From Oceanimonas baumannii (GTDB taxonomy: Bacteria > Pseudomonadota > Gammaproteobacteria > Enterobacterales > Aeromonadaceae), in the NCBI RefSeq assembly GCF_002245495.1, contig NZ_NQJF01000017.1, forward strand, positions 1-64,000: a DNA stretch of 64,000 nt. Reading direction: 5' to 3'. How positions within the stretch are numbered: the first letter of the stretch is position 1; each line of letters opens with the position of its first letter. The notes beneath the pieces were generated by a model that was not told the origin of the DNA, did no database searches, and saw nothing but the letters and a program-made list of their open reading frames with translations. The position numbers and the translations under genes were made by a program. This document shows, piece after piece, positions 1 to 8,942 of this stretch.

Positions 1-47
1 GCCTGCCGCCAGCGTTCAATCTGAGCCATGATCAAACTCTTCAATTA
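1..47 (-). rRNA. rrs: 16S ribosomal RNA, 5' end only (partial)
   Basis: The reverse complement of these bases is the universal start of bacterial 16S rRNA: AATTGAAGAGTTTGATCATG followed by the GCTCAG and GCTGGCGGCAGGC blocks. The gene reads leftward off the window, so only its first ~47 bases are present. The exact mature 5' end is set by comparison with E. coli and may be off by a few bases. The promoters and boxA to its right show that this is a real rrn operon start. Its position next to gmhB matches E. coli rrnH. Confidence 0.97.
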
Positions 48-160
48 AAGATTTGATGCTCAATGAATATCTGAATTGCTGCTATTTCTAGTGCACTTCA
101 CAAATCATTGAAAAACAATATTTTTTGTTTCTCAATCGACTGCGAGTGCCCACACAGTTT

Positions 161-200
161 GCTTGATAAATTGTTAAAGAGCGTGACCGCTTTCGCTGGT
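161..200 (-). promoter_or_regulatory. rrn leader with boxA antitermination element
   Basis: On the minus strand the leader carries GCTCTTTAACAAT (170-182), a match to the boxA core bound by NusB-NusE in the rRNA antitermination complex. It is followed by a stretch resembling the E. coli rrn leader (TTTATCA, then CTGTGTGGGCACTCG). The A/T-rich leader continues to the 16S start at about 47 and should hold one arm of the RNase III processing stem; the partner arm lies outside the window. Confidence 0.85.
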
Positions 201-211
201 CAGGGCTGCGT

Positions 212-239
212 ATTCTACGCAACTCTTGGTGTTCGTCAA
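212..239 (-). promoter_or_regulatory. rrn P2-type promoter
   Basis: On the minus strand there is a -35 TTGACG (234-239), a 16-bp spacer and a -10 TAGAAT (212-217), followed by the GC-rich stretch ACGCAGCCC. The short 16-bp spacing and GC-rich discriminator are typical of stringently controlled rRNA promoters. It lies about 105 bp downstream of the P1 promoter and just upstream of boxA, the usual tandem rrn arrangement. Confidence 0.85.
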
Positions 240-316
240 GCGTTGATTTGAACTTTGTTTTGTTCGCTTTCAACGTTTGTGACCGTTGGCGTGTTGCCCC
301 GTGTCAGTGGATGCGC

Positions 317-344
317 ATTATAGGGAGCCGCGGATTTTGCGCAA
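317..344 (-). promoter_or_regulatory. rrn P1-type promoter with A/T-rich upstream region
   Basis: On the minus strand there is a -35 TTGCGC (339-344), a 16-bp spacer and a perfect -10 TATAAT (317-322), followed by the GC-rich discriminator GCGCATCC. Immediately upstream (about 350-372) the minus strand is A/T-rich (CAATTTTTCTTCAAAAAG), as expected for an UP element contacted by the RNA polymerase alpha C-terminal domain. No other gene lies between this promoter and gmhB at 411. Confidence 0.85.
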
Positions 345-410
345 GGGCTTTTTGAAGAAAAATTGCATCAGACAGCCCAAGCGTTCAAAGGTTAATCAAA
401 CAGGTGGAAT

Positions 411-968
411 TTACCGCACTTCGGCCAGCTGCCGAGCAAACTCCACTAAAGAAGGATAGACGTTTTTGACCAGTTTTTCCCCTTCTTCGGTAATTTCCTT
501 GCCGGTACGTACCAGTACGGGGTGACCCACACCAGCAGCGATCGCTGCATTCATGTCCGATACCTTGTCACCCACCATATAAGAAGCAGACATGTCGATG
601 CCCAGTTCTTTGGCCGCCTCCAGCAACATACCAGGAGCCGGCTTACGACAATCACACTCACGGGTATCCGGGCCATTACCGGCGGTAGGATGATGAGGGC
701 AGAAATAAATGCCGTCCAGATCCACCCCCCGGTCAGCCAGAGACCAGTCCATCCACTCGGTCAGACGCATAAAATCGTCTTCGGTAAACATGCCACGGGC
801 AATGCCCGACTGGTTGGTAACGACCACCAGCAGGTAGCCTTTTTCCTTGAGCGAGCGAAGGGCATCGATGACCCCGTCAATGAAAATGAAATCGTCAGAA
901 TGAGAGACATAACCGGTGTCCTGATTGATTACGCCGTCCCGGTCGAGAAAAATCGCTGCCTTTGCCAC
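411..968 (-). CDS. gmhB: D-glycero-beta-D-manno-heptose 1,7-bisphosphate 7-phosphatase
   Basis: A cytoplasmic HAD-superfamily phosphatase that removes the 7-phosphate of heptose bisphosphate during ADP-heptose synthesis for the lipopolysaccharide inner core. The 185-residue product has the HAD nucleophile motif FLDRDGV (Asp9, Asp11) and the zinc-binding set Cys90, His92, Cys105, Cys107 typical of GmhB. The start is GTG at 968, four bases after the stop of the upstream ABC ATPase gene, with AGG-type ribosome binding bases inside that gene's end. It is therefore the last gene of the peptide-transporter operon, although functionally unrelated. Its position next to a rrn operon matches E. coli. 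Confidence 0.93.
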   Translation of the reverse strand: MAKAAIFLDRDGVINQDTGYVSHSDDFIFIDGVIDALRSLKEKGYLLVVVTNQSGIARGMFTEDDFMRLTEWMDWSLADRGVDLDGIYFCPHHPTAGNGPDTRECDCRKPAPGMLLEAAKELGIDMSASYMVGDKVSDMNAAIAAGVGHPVLVRTGKEITEEGEKLVKNVYPSLVEFARQLAEVR

Positions 969-972
969 TGTA

Positions 973-1995
973 TTACCTGCCTTCAGTCAATGTTACCGGC
1001 TGCATGTTAGCACAGGGCTGCCGGGCACCAGAGGCAATTTCCCGATGGTAATGACAGGCCACCTTATGAGCCTCTCCATCCAGATAAGGCACCTCAATGG
1101 CACAACGCTCGCCGGCATAAGGACAACGGGTACGAAAGTGACAGCCGCTCGGGGGATTGGCAGGTGACGGCAATTCACCACTTAACATCACCGGCAGCTG
1201 CCGCTCCTTGGGGGTTGGCCTGGGAATAGCCGAAATCAGCACTCTGGTATAAGGGTGATACGGCTGATGATAGAGCTCTTCCGCCGGGGCCAACTCGACA
1301 ATACGCCCCAGATACATAACCGCAATATGATCCGAGACATGCTTGACCACTGACAAATCATGAGCAATGAACAGCATGGCCAGGCCCCGCTCCTGTTGCA
1401 GTGACAACAGCAGGTTAAGGATCTGGGACTGCACCGATACGTCCAGCGCCGACACCGCCTCATCGCACACCAGCAACCGCGGGTTGAGCGCCATGGCCCG
1501 GGCAATGCCGATACGCTGACGCTGACCGCCGGAAAACTCATGGGGAAAACGCTCCAGGGCAGACGCCGGCAGGCCGACCCGCTCCAGCAACTCCGCCGCC
1601 CAGCACTGTCGCTCCCGCCAGTTGCCCAGCCGGTGAATAACGAAAGGCTCCTGCAACAGGGTACCTATGGTATGGCGGCCGTTGAGCGACTCCTGAGGAT
1701 CCTGAAACACCATCTGCATCTGCCGGCGCAGGGGCTGCATCTGCCGGCGGCTGTAGTCCGTGATGTCGGTACCATCATACAGAATGCGTCCGCTGGTGGG
1801 CTCATGCAACTTGAGCAGAGCCCGGGCCAGGGTGGACTTGCCGCAGCCAGATTCTCCGACCAGTCCCAGGGTCTGTCCGGCTTCCAGTTCAAAACTGACA
1901 GCGTCCACCGCATACAGGGTTCGCCCAGCACGCAACAAGCCGCCGCCAAGAGTAAAATGCTGGGTCAGGTTATCCACCTTCAGCAAGGCTGTCAT
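973..1995 (-). CDS. Oligopeptide ABC transporter ATPase (DppF/OppF type)
   Basis: One of two nucleotide-binding subunits that power the peptide importer encoded upstream. The 340-residue protein has Walker [10 protein letters not shown] (about 47-55), the signature FSGGQRQR, Walker [13 protein letters not shown] and the cysteine-bearing C-terminal oligopeptide-transporter extension ([12 protein letters not shown]). The start at 1995 overlaps the stop of the preceding ATPase gene by four bases (ATGA), which suggests translational coupling. In E. coli YejF both ATPase halves are fused in one chain; here they are separate, as in Opp/Dpp systems. The substrate cannot be read from the sequence. 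Confidence 0.9.
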   Translation of the reverse strand: MTALLKVDNLTQHFTLGGGLLRAGRTLYAVDAVSFELEAGQTLGLVGESGCGKSTLARALLKLHEPTSGRILYDGTDITDYSRRQMQPLRRQMQMVFQDPQESLNGRHTIGTLLQEPFVIHRLGNWRERQCWAAELLERVGLPASALERFPHEFSGGQRQRIGIARAMALNPRLLVCDEAVSALDVSVQSQILNLLLSLQQERGLAMLFIAHDLSVVKHVSDHIAVMYLGRIVELAPAEELYHQPYHPYTRVLISAIPRPTPKERQLPVMLSGELPSPANPPSGCHFRTRCPYAGERCAIEVPYLDGEAHKVACHYHREIASGARQPCANMQPVTLTEGR

Positions 1996-2972
1996 GAGTC
2001 CAGCTCCCGCCAGTGATGGCACCAGACATGATGCTCAGCTCCCACCGTCTCTCGGAGCGGCTGCTGCAGGCAGACCTCAGTCATATACGGGCAACGGTTG
2101 GCAAAGCGACAACCGGACGGCAGCTCCTCCAATGACGGCACCTGGCCTCCAATAACCGGCAGCTCGGTTTTGCCGGGGCGGTCCAGCCGGGGAATGGACG
2201 CCAGTAACCCTTGAGTATAGGGATGACGGGGGAGCTCAAATATGTCAAACACCCCGGCCTGTTCGGCACTGCGACCGGCATACATGACCAACACCTGATC
2301 GCAGATCTGGGCTACCACCCCCAGATCATGAGTAATAAAGATCACCGCCATGTTGTTTTGCTGCTGCAATTCGCGGATCAAGCGCAGGATCTGTGCCTGA
2401 ATGGTTACGTCCAGTGCCGTCGTGGGCTCATCACAGATCAGCAGATCGGGCTCACAGGCCAGCGCTATGGCGATCATCACCCGTTGCCGCATACCGCCGG
2501 AAAGCTGGTGAGGATAGGCCGTCAACCGGGCTTCGGCCTCCGGTATACCTACCTGTCGCAGCATGATCAGGGCGGCATCACGGCGCTGTCGCTTGTTCAG
2601 TTCCGGGCGGTGTAGCTCATACACTTCCATCAGCTGGCGACCTACTGTATGCACCGGATTAAGCGCCGTCATCGGCTCCTGGAAAATCATGGCAATCTTG
2701 TTACCCCGTAGCCGGTAGCGCTGCTGCGGGCTCAAAGAGAGTAAATCCGCGCCCTGAAACAGGGCTCGCCCCTCTTCCACTTTTCCTGCCGGCTGCGGCA
2801 GCAGGCCCAACAGACTTAGCGCAGTCACACTCTTGCCGCAACCGGACTCTCCCACCAGTCCCAGGGTCTGACCGGGAGCCAGCGAAAAACTGACGTCATC
2901 CACCACCCGAAAGCATCCCGCTTCGGTAGTAAAACTGACTGCCAGGTGTTCGACCTCCAGCAAAACACTCAT
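1992..2972 (-). CDS. Oligopeptide ABC transporter ATPase (DppD/OppD type)
   Basis: The 326-residue partner ATPase of the same importer. Visible motifs are Walker [10 protein letters not shown] (about 41-49), the Q-loop stretch [11 protein letters not shown], the signature LSGGMRQR, Walker [13 protein letters not shown], and the C-terminal cysteine motif FANRCPYM...C common to peptide-transporter ATPases. The ATG shares one base with the stop of the binding-protein gene (TGATG), and its own stop overlaps the next start, so the five transporter genes look co-translated. Cytoplasmic, associated with the membrane permeases. Confidence 0.9.
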   Translation of the reverse strand: MSVLLEVEHLAVSFTTEAGCFRVVDDVSFSLAPGQTLGLVGESGCGKSVTALSLLGLLPQPAGKVEEGRALFQGADLLSLSPQQRYRLRGNKIAMIFQEPMTALNPVHTVGRQLMEVYELHRPELNKRQRRDAALIMLRQVGIPEAEARLTAYPHQLSGGMRQRVMIAIALACEPDLLICDEPTTALDVTIQAQILRLIRELQQQNNMAVIFITHDLGVVAQICDQVLVMYAGRSAEQAGVFDIFELPRHPYTQGLLASIPRLDRPGKTELPVIGGQVPSLEELPSGCRFANRCPYMTEVCLQQPLRETVGAEHHVWCHHWRELDS

Positions 2973-4774
2973 CAGGGTGCCTTTCGCCGCCAGGTTTCCA
3001 GCACTTCCAGCACCGGTTCATAACGTTTACCCCCGGCCTTGATCTCGGCGCGCTGTTGCTGATCGATCCAGAACAGCCCGCCGGTGCTGTGGGGATAGCC
3101 ATCCATCGGCCAGAACAGGGATGGAGAACGTTGGGTACCTTTACCCTCGGGCAGCTTAACGTAACGCCAGTAGGCTTCCCGGGTATAAGGCACCTGATAG
3201 CCGGGGATAAAGATGGCCAACTCGTGTACCCGTTGCTGAATACGCCGGGAAATGGCTGCCTTGGCCTCCAGATCCATGGTGCGCCGATACTCCTCGATCA
3301 GCCGGTCGAGCTCGGCATCGCTAATGTTAAACAGGTTGTTGGTCTGAGGTTTGTTAGCATTCGCAGAATGAAAGAACTCCCAGTACTGGGGATAAAGACC
3401 GCCACCGGCCCAGCCCAGCCAGGCTGCTTCGTGCTTTTTCTCCAGCATGGCTTTAAAACCGGTGGCACCGTCCACCAGGTTCAGTTGCAGATCCAGCCCC
3501 GCTTTGCGGGCCTCTTCCCGCAGAATGGCCAGGCGGGCGGTGTGCTCCTGGGTAGTGTAAGTCACCGCCAGGCTAAGCCGGTCACCCTTGGCATTCATCA
3601 AAATACCGCCCGGGCCCTGACGCTCATAACCGGCCTCGGCAAACAGTGCCCGCGCCTGCTGAATATCATATTCGCGGGCACGAATATCGTAGTCGGTGAA
3701 ATCTCCGTAACCGGTGCCAAAACTGTTCATGCGCTCATAGTCACCCCGTAAAATGGTATCGAGCATGCGCTGCATATTGATGGCATGAGCAATGCCCTGA
3801 CGCACCCGCACATCCGCAAGCCTTGGATGTGCGGTATTAAGGTGCAGCCCCTGGGCTCCCTGACGCATTTCGTTATAAAACCAGATTCGGTTGATCAAGC
3901 CGTTCCGGTATTCGGGGGTATTGGTCTTGTCGTGCCACCATTCAGGCAAAAGCAGGCCAAAGGTGTCGACATCGCCGCGAAGAAAATGACGGTAGGCGAT
4001 ATTGAGGTCCCGCACCACGGTCAGACGGATTTCATCCACATTAAAGCGATGACGGTAATAGGTAAGATCATTGCCCCACCAATCGTCTTGCCGTTTGAAG
4101 GTAATGGATCGCCCCCGCTTAACATCGCTGATCACATAAGCACCGGTAACCGGCACCACCTCCCAGTTGTAGCGACGCACCCAGTCTTCACTCAGCTCAT
4201 AGTAATGCTCGGGTTGGGGTGCCAGACCCACGGTATTAAGCAGCTCACGGCGGCTCTTGGGGCTACCAGCGGTCACCGATATGGTATGGTCATCATATTT
4301 GGTAACGTTGGTGAGCTCTTCGGTGAAGTAATTGTTATACCAAGGAGCCCGAATCACCTTGGAACGCATAAATTCCAGAGCAAACAAATAGTCGTCGGCA
4401 GTCACCGGCTCACCGTCGGACCAACGCGCCTTCGGATTTAACCGGAAATACATGGTGCGGTTGTCATCGCCAAAGGCCCAATGTGTAGCCAGAGCAGGGA
4501 TTGGATTCTCGGTTTGTGGGTGCAGGGCGTAGAGGCCGAGCTGATTTTCCAGAATAAAGGAGCGGAATGCCGTATTGGAGTCGGGTCCGACGGTGCGGAA
4601 GGTCAGCGGAAAGCTCATCAGCGTCATGTTGAACTGTCCCCCTCGTTTGGCTTCGGGCGAGGCAAAAATGGGATCTTCGTTATTGGTTTCCCATTCCAGG
4701 TTATCAGGCAGTTCCACGGCCTTCAGACCAAGTGACAGACTAAAAATTGCGACGATTGCCAGCAGTTTATTCAT
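2972..4774 (-). CDS. Periplasmic extracellular solute-binding protein, family 5 (YejA-like)
   Basis: The substrate-binding subunit of the ABC importer. The 600-residue product starts with a signal peptide (KLLAIVAIFSLSLGLKAVE, cleavage near residue 20). It then shows YejA-like features: SPEAKRGGQ near the N-terminus and family-5 phrases such as ARWSDGEPVTADDYLFALEF. The length is close to E. coli YejA (about 600). The start has a strong ribosome binding site, GGGGAGG, about 6 bases upstream. YejA-type proteins take up peptides and the peptide antibiotic microcin C; the substrate here is inferred only from family. It lies between the permease and ATPase genes. Confidence 0.88.
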   Translation of the reverse strand: MNKLLAIVAIFSLSLGLKAVELPDNLEWETNNEDPIFASPEAKRGGQFNMTLMSFPLTFRTVGPDSNTAFRSFILENQLGLYALHPQTENPIPALATHWAFGDDNRTMYFRLNPKARWSDGEPVTADDYLFALEFMRSKVIRAPWYNNYFTEELTNVTKYDDHTISVTAGSPKSRRELLNTVGLAPQPEHYYELSEDWVRRYNWEVVPVTGAYVISDVKRGRSITFKRQDDWWGNDLTYYRHRFNVDEIRLTVVRDLNIAYRHFLRGDVDTFGLLLPEWWHDKTNTPEYRNGLINRIWFYNEMRQGAQGLHLNTAHPRLADVRVRQGIAHAINMQRMLDTILRGDYERMNSFGTGYGDFTDYDIRAREYDIQQARALFAEAGYERQGPGGILMNAKGDRLSLAVTYTTQEHTARLAILREEARKAGLDLQLNLVDGATGFKAMLEKKHEAAWLGWAGGGLYPQYWEFFHSANANKPQTNNLFNISDAELDRLIEEYRRTMDLEAKAAISRRIQQRVHELAIFIPGYQVPYTREAYWRYVKLPEGKGTQRSPSLFWPMDGYPHSTGGLFWIDQQQRAEIKAGGKRYEPVLEVLETWRRKAP

Positions 4775-4786
4775 TGCAGTCCTCCC

Positions 4787-5833
4787 CTATTCGTAACGGG
4801 AAAAGTGTTTTGGATCAAAGGCTTCACGAATAGCCTCGCCAATAAAGGAAACGGTGATCAGCACCAGTGATACCGCCGTCACCACCGATGCCACTATCCA
4901 GGGCGAGTCCAGGTGGTTCACGCCCTGACGCAGTAATTCCCCCCAACTGGGGGTCGGGGGCGGCAGACCAAAACCCAAATAATCGAGCGCCGTCAGCAGA
5001 GAAATGTTGGCGACCACGGTAAAGGGAGCCAGGGTCACTATCATCATCAGGGTGTTAGGCAGAATATGGTGCACGATAATGCGCCAGGTGCCCGCCCCCT
5101 GAGCCCGGGCCGCCAGCACATAGTCCCTCGCTTTTTCCTTGTAGGTCAGAGTTCGCATGTACCAGGTAATACCCATCCAGCCAAACAGCACGTTGATAGC
5201 GACAAACAGGGCAAAATTGGGCTGGGTAATCGATACCAGAATCATGATCACGTAAAGAAAGGGCACCTGAGACCATATTTCGATAACTCGCTGAAACAGC
5301 AAATCGAACCGTCCGCCCAGAAACCCCATCAGACTGCCGATCATCACGCCGATCACATAGCTGGCTGTCAACGCGATAAGGGCAAAGCCCACGGCGGTAC
5401 GAAAGCCATATACCAGACGTGCAACGATGTCCCGGCCCGAACTGTCGGTGCCAAGAAAATGGCGGTTCTCAAGACTGGGGGCTGTGGGCGGATAACTGCT
5501 GCCGCTGTAGTCCTGCTCATAAGGACTCCAGGGTACCAGGGGCAGCAACACCCAGTTGTCAGGTTGCTCGCCCAACACCCGCTTCAGCTCCCGGTAATCG
5601 GTCTCATACTCATAACCAAGACCAAAGGTGTCACCGGTGATCACAGCCCCGTAGGTAGGAAAATACAGCTGTCCCTGGTAGTTCACCAACAGCGCCCGGT
5701 TACTGACCCACAGCTCAGCGGCAACGGCCAGCAGCACCATCACCATAAATAGCACAAAGGCGTAATAGCCACGCTTGATACTGCGAAAACGGCGTAGTTT
5801 CTTCCTAGTGACATTGGAAAGCAGTTTAGCCAT
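4787..5833 (-). CDS. Peptide ABC transporter permease (YejE-like)
   Basis: An inner-membrane permease of the DppC/OppC group, 348 residues. It has an N-terminal hydrophobic segment (YYAFVLFMVMVLLAVAAELW), a periplasmic stretch with the YejE-like phrase LLVNYQGQLYFPTYG, the conserved HFLGTDSSGRDIVARL and the ATPase-contacting EAA loop region (ARAQGAGTWRIIVHHILPN). The C-terminus GEAIREAFDPKHF matches YejE (GEAVRDAFDPN in E. coli). ATG at 5833 is preferred over the TTG just upstream. It overlaps the end of the yejB-like gene by 8 bases. Confidence 0.9.
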   Translation of the reverse strand: MAKLLSNVTRKKLRRFRSIKRGYYAFVLFMVMVLLAVAAELWVSNRALLVNYQGQLYFPTYGAVITGDTFGLGYEYETDYRELKRVLGEQPDNWVLLPLVPWSPYEQDYSGSSYPPTAPSLENRHFLGTDSSGRDIVARLVYGFRTAVGFALIALTASYVIGVMIGSLMGFLGGRFDLLFQRVIEIWSQVPFLYVIMILVSITQPNFALFVAINVLFGWMGITWYMRTLTYKEKARDYVLAARAQGAGTWRIIVHHILPNTLMMIVTLAPFTVVANISLLTALDYLGFGLPPPTPSWGELLRQGVNHLDSPWIVASVVTAVSLVLITVSFIGEAIREAFDPKHFSRYE

Positions 5834-6845
5834 CAAACCTCACTCGCGGATCCACCAGTGCTACACAGATATCCGATAATATATTGCCCAGCAGCATCAA
5901 CAGCGATGTCACCGCCAGTATGCCCATCACCACCGGATAATCCCGCTCCACCACCGCTTCATAGCCAAGCAGCCCCAGGCCGTCGATGTTGAAAATCACT
6001 TCAATTAAGAAAGAGCCGGCGAAAAATACCGAAATCACGTTACCAAAATGGCTGGCAATGGGGATAAGACTGTTGCGCAAAGCATGACGGGTCACCGCCT
6101 TGCCAAAGGGCAAGCCCTTGGCCACGGCGGTACGCACATAATCAGCCGACAGGTTTTCCATCAGGCTGTTTTTCATGGTCATGGTCAACACCGCAAAATC
6201 ACCGATGGCATAGGCAATAAGCGGCAGCAGAGCATGATGAAACAGGTTCAGGGTTTTGGGCCAGAAGCCCTCAAGGTAGTAAAAATCATCACCTATAAAG
6301 CCGCCCATAGGAAACCAGCCCAACTGAAAGGCGAACACCGTCAGCAGAAAAATACCAACCACATAGGCTGGCAACGCATAACCGGCGTAGATAAACATGG
6401 AGCTGATGCTGTCGAAGCGGCTGTTGTGCCTGAGCGCCTTGAGCACGCCCAGAGGGATGGACACCAGGTAGCTGAGAATAAAAGTGCTGATACCGAAAAA
6501 AGCCGACACCGGCAACCGCTCCTGGATCAGTTCCCACACCGGCAGGTAGTAACGGGTTGATTCACCCAGATCAAGGCGCGCCAGCTTTCCCAGCCAGTCC
6601 AGATACGCTTCGCCCACCGGCTTGTCGAGACCGTAAAAAGCTTTGAGTTCGTCGATTTGCTCGGCGGAAAGCACCTGCCCTCCCCGGCTGCTCTGGCTGA
6701 ACTCACTTCCCGCCAGCTGACTTTCCATCAACATGCGTTCCACCGGGCCACCCGGCACAAAGCGGGTAATGGCAAACACCACCAGGGTGATACCGAGAAA
6801 GGTGGGGATCAGCAGCAATAATCGACGCAGAAAATACTGGCCCAT
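5826..6845 (-). CDS. Peptide ABC transporter permease (YejB-like)
   Basis: An inner-membrane permease of the DppB/OppB group, 339 residues and first gene of the operon. It begins MGQYFLRRLLLLIPTFLGI, aligning with the YejB N-terminus, and carries the family phrases RFVPGGPVERM and SLPVS-like LPVSAFFG, the EAA loop (AKGLPFGKAVTRHALRNSL) and the C-terminal LVDPRVRFDG (LVDPRIDFEG in E. coli YejB). I chose ATG 6845 because AAGGA lies at the right distance and the family N-terminus starts there; an ATG 63 bases upstream is possible but less likely. Confidence 0.9.
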   Translation of the reverse strand: MGQYFLRRLLLLIPTFLGITLVVFAITRFVPGGPVERMLMESQLAGSEFSQSSRGGQVLSAEQIDELKAFYGLDKPVGEAYLDWLGKLARLDLGESTRYYLPVWELIQERLPVSAFFGISTFILSYLVSIPLGVLKALRHNSRFDSISSMFIYAGYALPAYVVGIFLLTVFAFQLGWFPMGGFIGDDFYYLEGFWPKTLNLFHHALLPLIAYAIGDFAVLTMTMKNSLMENLSADYVRTAVAKGLPFGKAVTRHALRNSLIPIASHFGNVISVFFAGSFLIEVIFNIDGLGLLGYEAVVERDYPVVMGILAVTSLLMLLGNILSDICVALVDPRVRFDG

Positions 6846-6887
6846 CGTTTTCCTTATGTTCGTTCCTTGAAAAAAGGATAAGCGGCT

Positions 6888-6905
6888 CCGGTTAATCATA
6901 ACCGG
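6888..6905. promoter_or_regulatory. Perfect inverted repeat upstream of the yejB-like gene
   Basis: CCGGTTA (6888-6894) and TAACCGG (6899-6905) form a perfect 7-bp inverted repeat with a 4-base centre, 43 bp upstream of the first gene of the peptide-transporter operon. On the minus strand its centre reads TATGAT, which could serve as a -10 hexamer (GGTTATGATTAA). It may be a repressor operator over the operon promoter; the regulator is not identifiable. The rest of 6906-7123 shows no convincing gene: its short open frames lack ribosome binding sites. Confidence 0.4.
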
Positions 6906-7123
6906 CAAATAGCATCAGGGCCCACCGGACTCGACCGGAAAATGGATGTACTCACAGCGTGTCGAAGGAAGTAATCCGGTTACTGTTTCAACGCTGGCTG
7001 ATGCTAACTGGACTTATATCCCAGCTTACGGCGTACACTCTTCTTTTTCATCCTATATCAATGCATTGGCAAAGGGGCAAGGCAAGAATCTCTTTTCCGT
7101 TCTTCCTGAACGGGAAATACTCG

Positions 7124-7154
7124 TTGACTTGGACGTCCAGACGGCTTAGCATCT
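7124..7154 (+). promoter_or_regulatory. metNIQ promoter overlapped by MetJ-like operator boxes
   Basis: A -35 TTGACT (7124-7129), an exactly 17-bp spacer and a -10 TAGCAT (7147-7152) lie 90 bp upstream of metN. Filling the spacer and -10 are adjacent 8-bp units: GGACGTCC (7131-7138), AGACGGCT (7139-7146) and a weaker TAGCATCT (7147-7154). The E. coli MetJ repressor binds tandem AGACGTCT boxes, and the first two units match at 6/8 and 7/8. Repression by MetJ with S-adenosylmethionine is inferred from this and from the downstream genes. Confidence 0.7.
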
Positions 7155-7240
7155 TCTGCTATCAGTCATGATGACATGACTTGTCCCTGTTCTTACGCTG
7201 TCTATGCAGTGGATAACCATACCGGAAGGCCCATCCTCCG

Positions 7241-8284
7241 ATGATCAAACTAACCAATATAACCAAGCGCTACGGATCTGGCGATGCCGCTGTTCACGCC
7301 GTTAAAAACGTGGATCTGGAGGTAGCAGCCGGCCAGATAATGGGCGTTATCGGTGAATCCGGCGCGGGAAAAAGCACCTTAATACGGTGCGTCAACCTGC
7401 TGGAGCGCCCCACCGAAGGCCAGGTATTCGTGGACGATCAGAACCTGACAGCCATGAACAGCAGTCAGCTTTCCCACGCCCGCCGCAATATCGGCATGAT
7501 TTTTCAGCACTTCAACCTGCTGTCATCCCGCACTGTGTTCGATAACGTCGCCCTGCCTCTGGAGCTTGCCGGCACCTCAAAGGCCGACATCAAACAGCGG
7601 GTGAATGAGCTGCTGGAGCTGGTGGGATTATCCCATCGCGCCAATGCCTACCCCAATGCCCTTTCGGGCGGTCAGAAACAACGGGTAGCCATCGCGCGGG
7701 CCCTGGCACCCGCCCCGAAAGTATTGCTGTGTGACGAAGCCACTTCGGCACTGGATCCGCAAACCACCCAGTCCATTCTGGCGCTGCTGAAAGAGCTCAA
7801 CCAGCGGCTGGGCCTGACCATACTGCTCATCACTCATGAGATGCAGGTGGTCAAGTCTATCTGCGATCGGGTAGCCATCATTAATGATGGCGAACTGGTG
7901 GAACAGGGCGCCGTGGCCTGGTTTTTTGCCAATGCACAGACCGAACTGGCCCGTCGCTTTATCGCATCCACCATTCACCTGGATATTCCCGAGGAATATC
8001 AGAAACGGCTGTCACCGGATCCGGACGCCGGTGCCCTGCCATTGGTACGGCTGGGCTTCACCGGCGAAACCGTGGACACGCCGCTAATTTCCATTCTCAG
8101 CCGCGAACTGAACGTAGATGTCACCATTCTCAGTGCCGATATAGAGTATGCCGGTGGTGTCAAGTTCGGCTTTATGCTGGCCGAACTTGATGGCGAACCC
8201 GAGCAGACTCAGGCTGCTATTGCTTATCTTCAGGAACACAAAATTCAGGTGGAGTTACTCGGTTATGTCCGATGCCATGATTAA
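7241..8284 (+). CDS. metN: Methionine ABC transporter ATPase MetN
   Basis: The ATP-hydrolysing subunit of the high-affinity D/L-methionine importer, 347 residues. Walker A is GESGAGKST (38-46), the Q-loop is [14 protein letters not shown], the signature is LSGGQKQR and Walker B is [12 protein letters not shown]. The C-terminal ~90 residues form the NIL/ACT-like domain that binds methionine and shuts the pump (transinhibition). GGAAGG precedes the ATG. It overlaps metI by 20 bases and is first in metNIQ. In E. coli metN also lies near gmhB, divergently; here the Yej-like operon sits between them. Confidence 0.95.
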   Translation: MIKLTNITKRYGSGDAAVHAVKNVDLEVAAGQIMGVIGESGAGKSTLIRCVNLLERPTEGQVFVDDQNLTAMNSSQLSHARRNIGMIFQHFNLLSSRTVFDNVALPLELAGTSKADIKQRVNELLELVGLSHRANAYPNALSGGQKQRVAIARALAPAPKVLLCDEATSALDPQTTQSILALLKELNQRLGLTILLITHEMQVVKSICDRVAIINDGELVEQGAVAWFFANAQTELARRFIASTIHLDIPEEYQKRLSPDPDAGALPLVRLGFTGETVDTPLISILSRELNVDVTILSADIEYAGGVKFGFMLAELDGEPEQTQAAIAYLQEHKIQVELLGYVRCHD

Positions 8285-8918
8285 TCTTCTGCTCTCAGCA
8301 TTCTGGGAGACCCTGATCATGACCTTTGGTTCAGGAGCCATCGCATGTGCCCTAGGGTTGCCGCTGGGCATTGCCCTGCACGTAAGCAAACCCGGTCAGA
8401 TCTGGGAAAACAAGGCGTTCAATAAAATTCTGGGAACGGTGGTCAACATTGGCCGATCAGTGCCCTTTATTATTCTGCTGGTCGCCATCATTCCCTTTAC
8501 CCGGTTGGTGGTGGGTACCAGCATAGGTACCTGGGCTGCCGTGGTCCCGCTCACCGTTGCCGCCATCCCCTTTGTTGCCCGGCTGATGGAAGGTGCGCTG
8601 ATGGAAGTGCCGTCCGGGCTGGTAGAAGCCGCCCAGGCCATGGGCGCTCGCCGTCTGCAAATTGTTTATAAAGTGCTGCTGCCCGAGGCGCTGCCCGGCA
8701 TGCTCAATAGCATCATTATTACCCTGGTAACCCTGGTCAACTATTCGGCCATGGCAGGTGCCGTCGGTGGTGGTGGACTCGGGGATGTGGGCATTCGTTA
8801 TGGCTACCAGCGGTTTGATCCGCAAATCATGCTGATCACCGTGGTGATTCTGGTGATACTGGTACAAATCATTCAAAGCGTCGGCGAACGGCTGGTATCT
8901 CGCGTAGATCGTCGCTGA
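8265..8918 (+). CDS. metI: Methionine ABC transporter permease MetI
   Basis: An inner-membrane permease of 217 residues with about five membrane segments and the EAA loop region [20 protein letters not shown] that docks on MetN. The phrase [20 protein letters not shown] is characteristic of MetI. The ATG at 8265 is chosen because GGTGGAG lies ~9 bases upstream and the protein then begins with a short tail before the first hydrophobic segment; ATG 8277 is an alternative. The start lies inside metN, which indicates translational coupling. Confidence 0.94.
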   Translation: MSDAMINLLLSAFWETLIMTFGSGAIACALGLPLGIALHVSKPGQIWENKAFNKILGTVVNIGRSVPFIILLVAIIPFTRLVVGTSIGTWAAVVPLTVAAIPFVARLMEGALMEVPSGLVEAAQAMGARRLQIVYKVLLPEALPGMLNSIIITLVTLVNYSAMAGAVGGGGLGDVGIRYGYQRFDPQIMLITVVILVILVQIIQSVGERLVSRVDRR

Positions 8919-8942
8919 ATTTTCTTAATCAAGGAGTGTATT

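Noticed and set aside
6946-7171. Two short open frames upstream of metN
   Set aside because: No ribosome binding site or recognisable family, and they run into the metN promoter and MetJ boxes.
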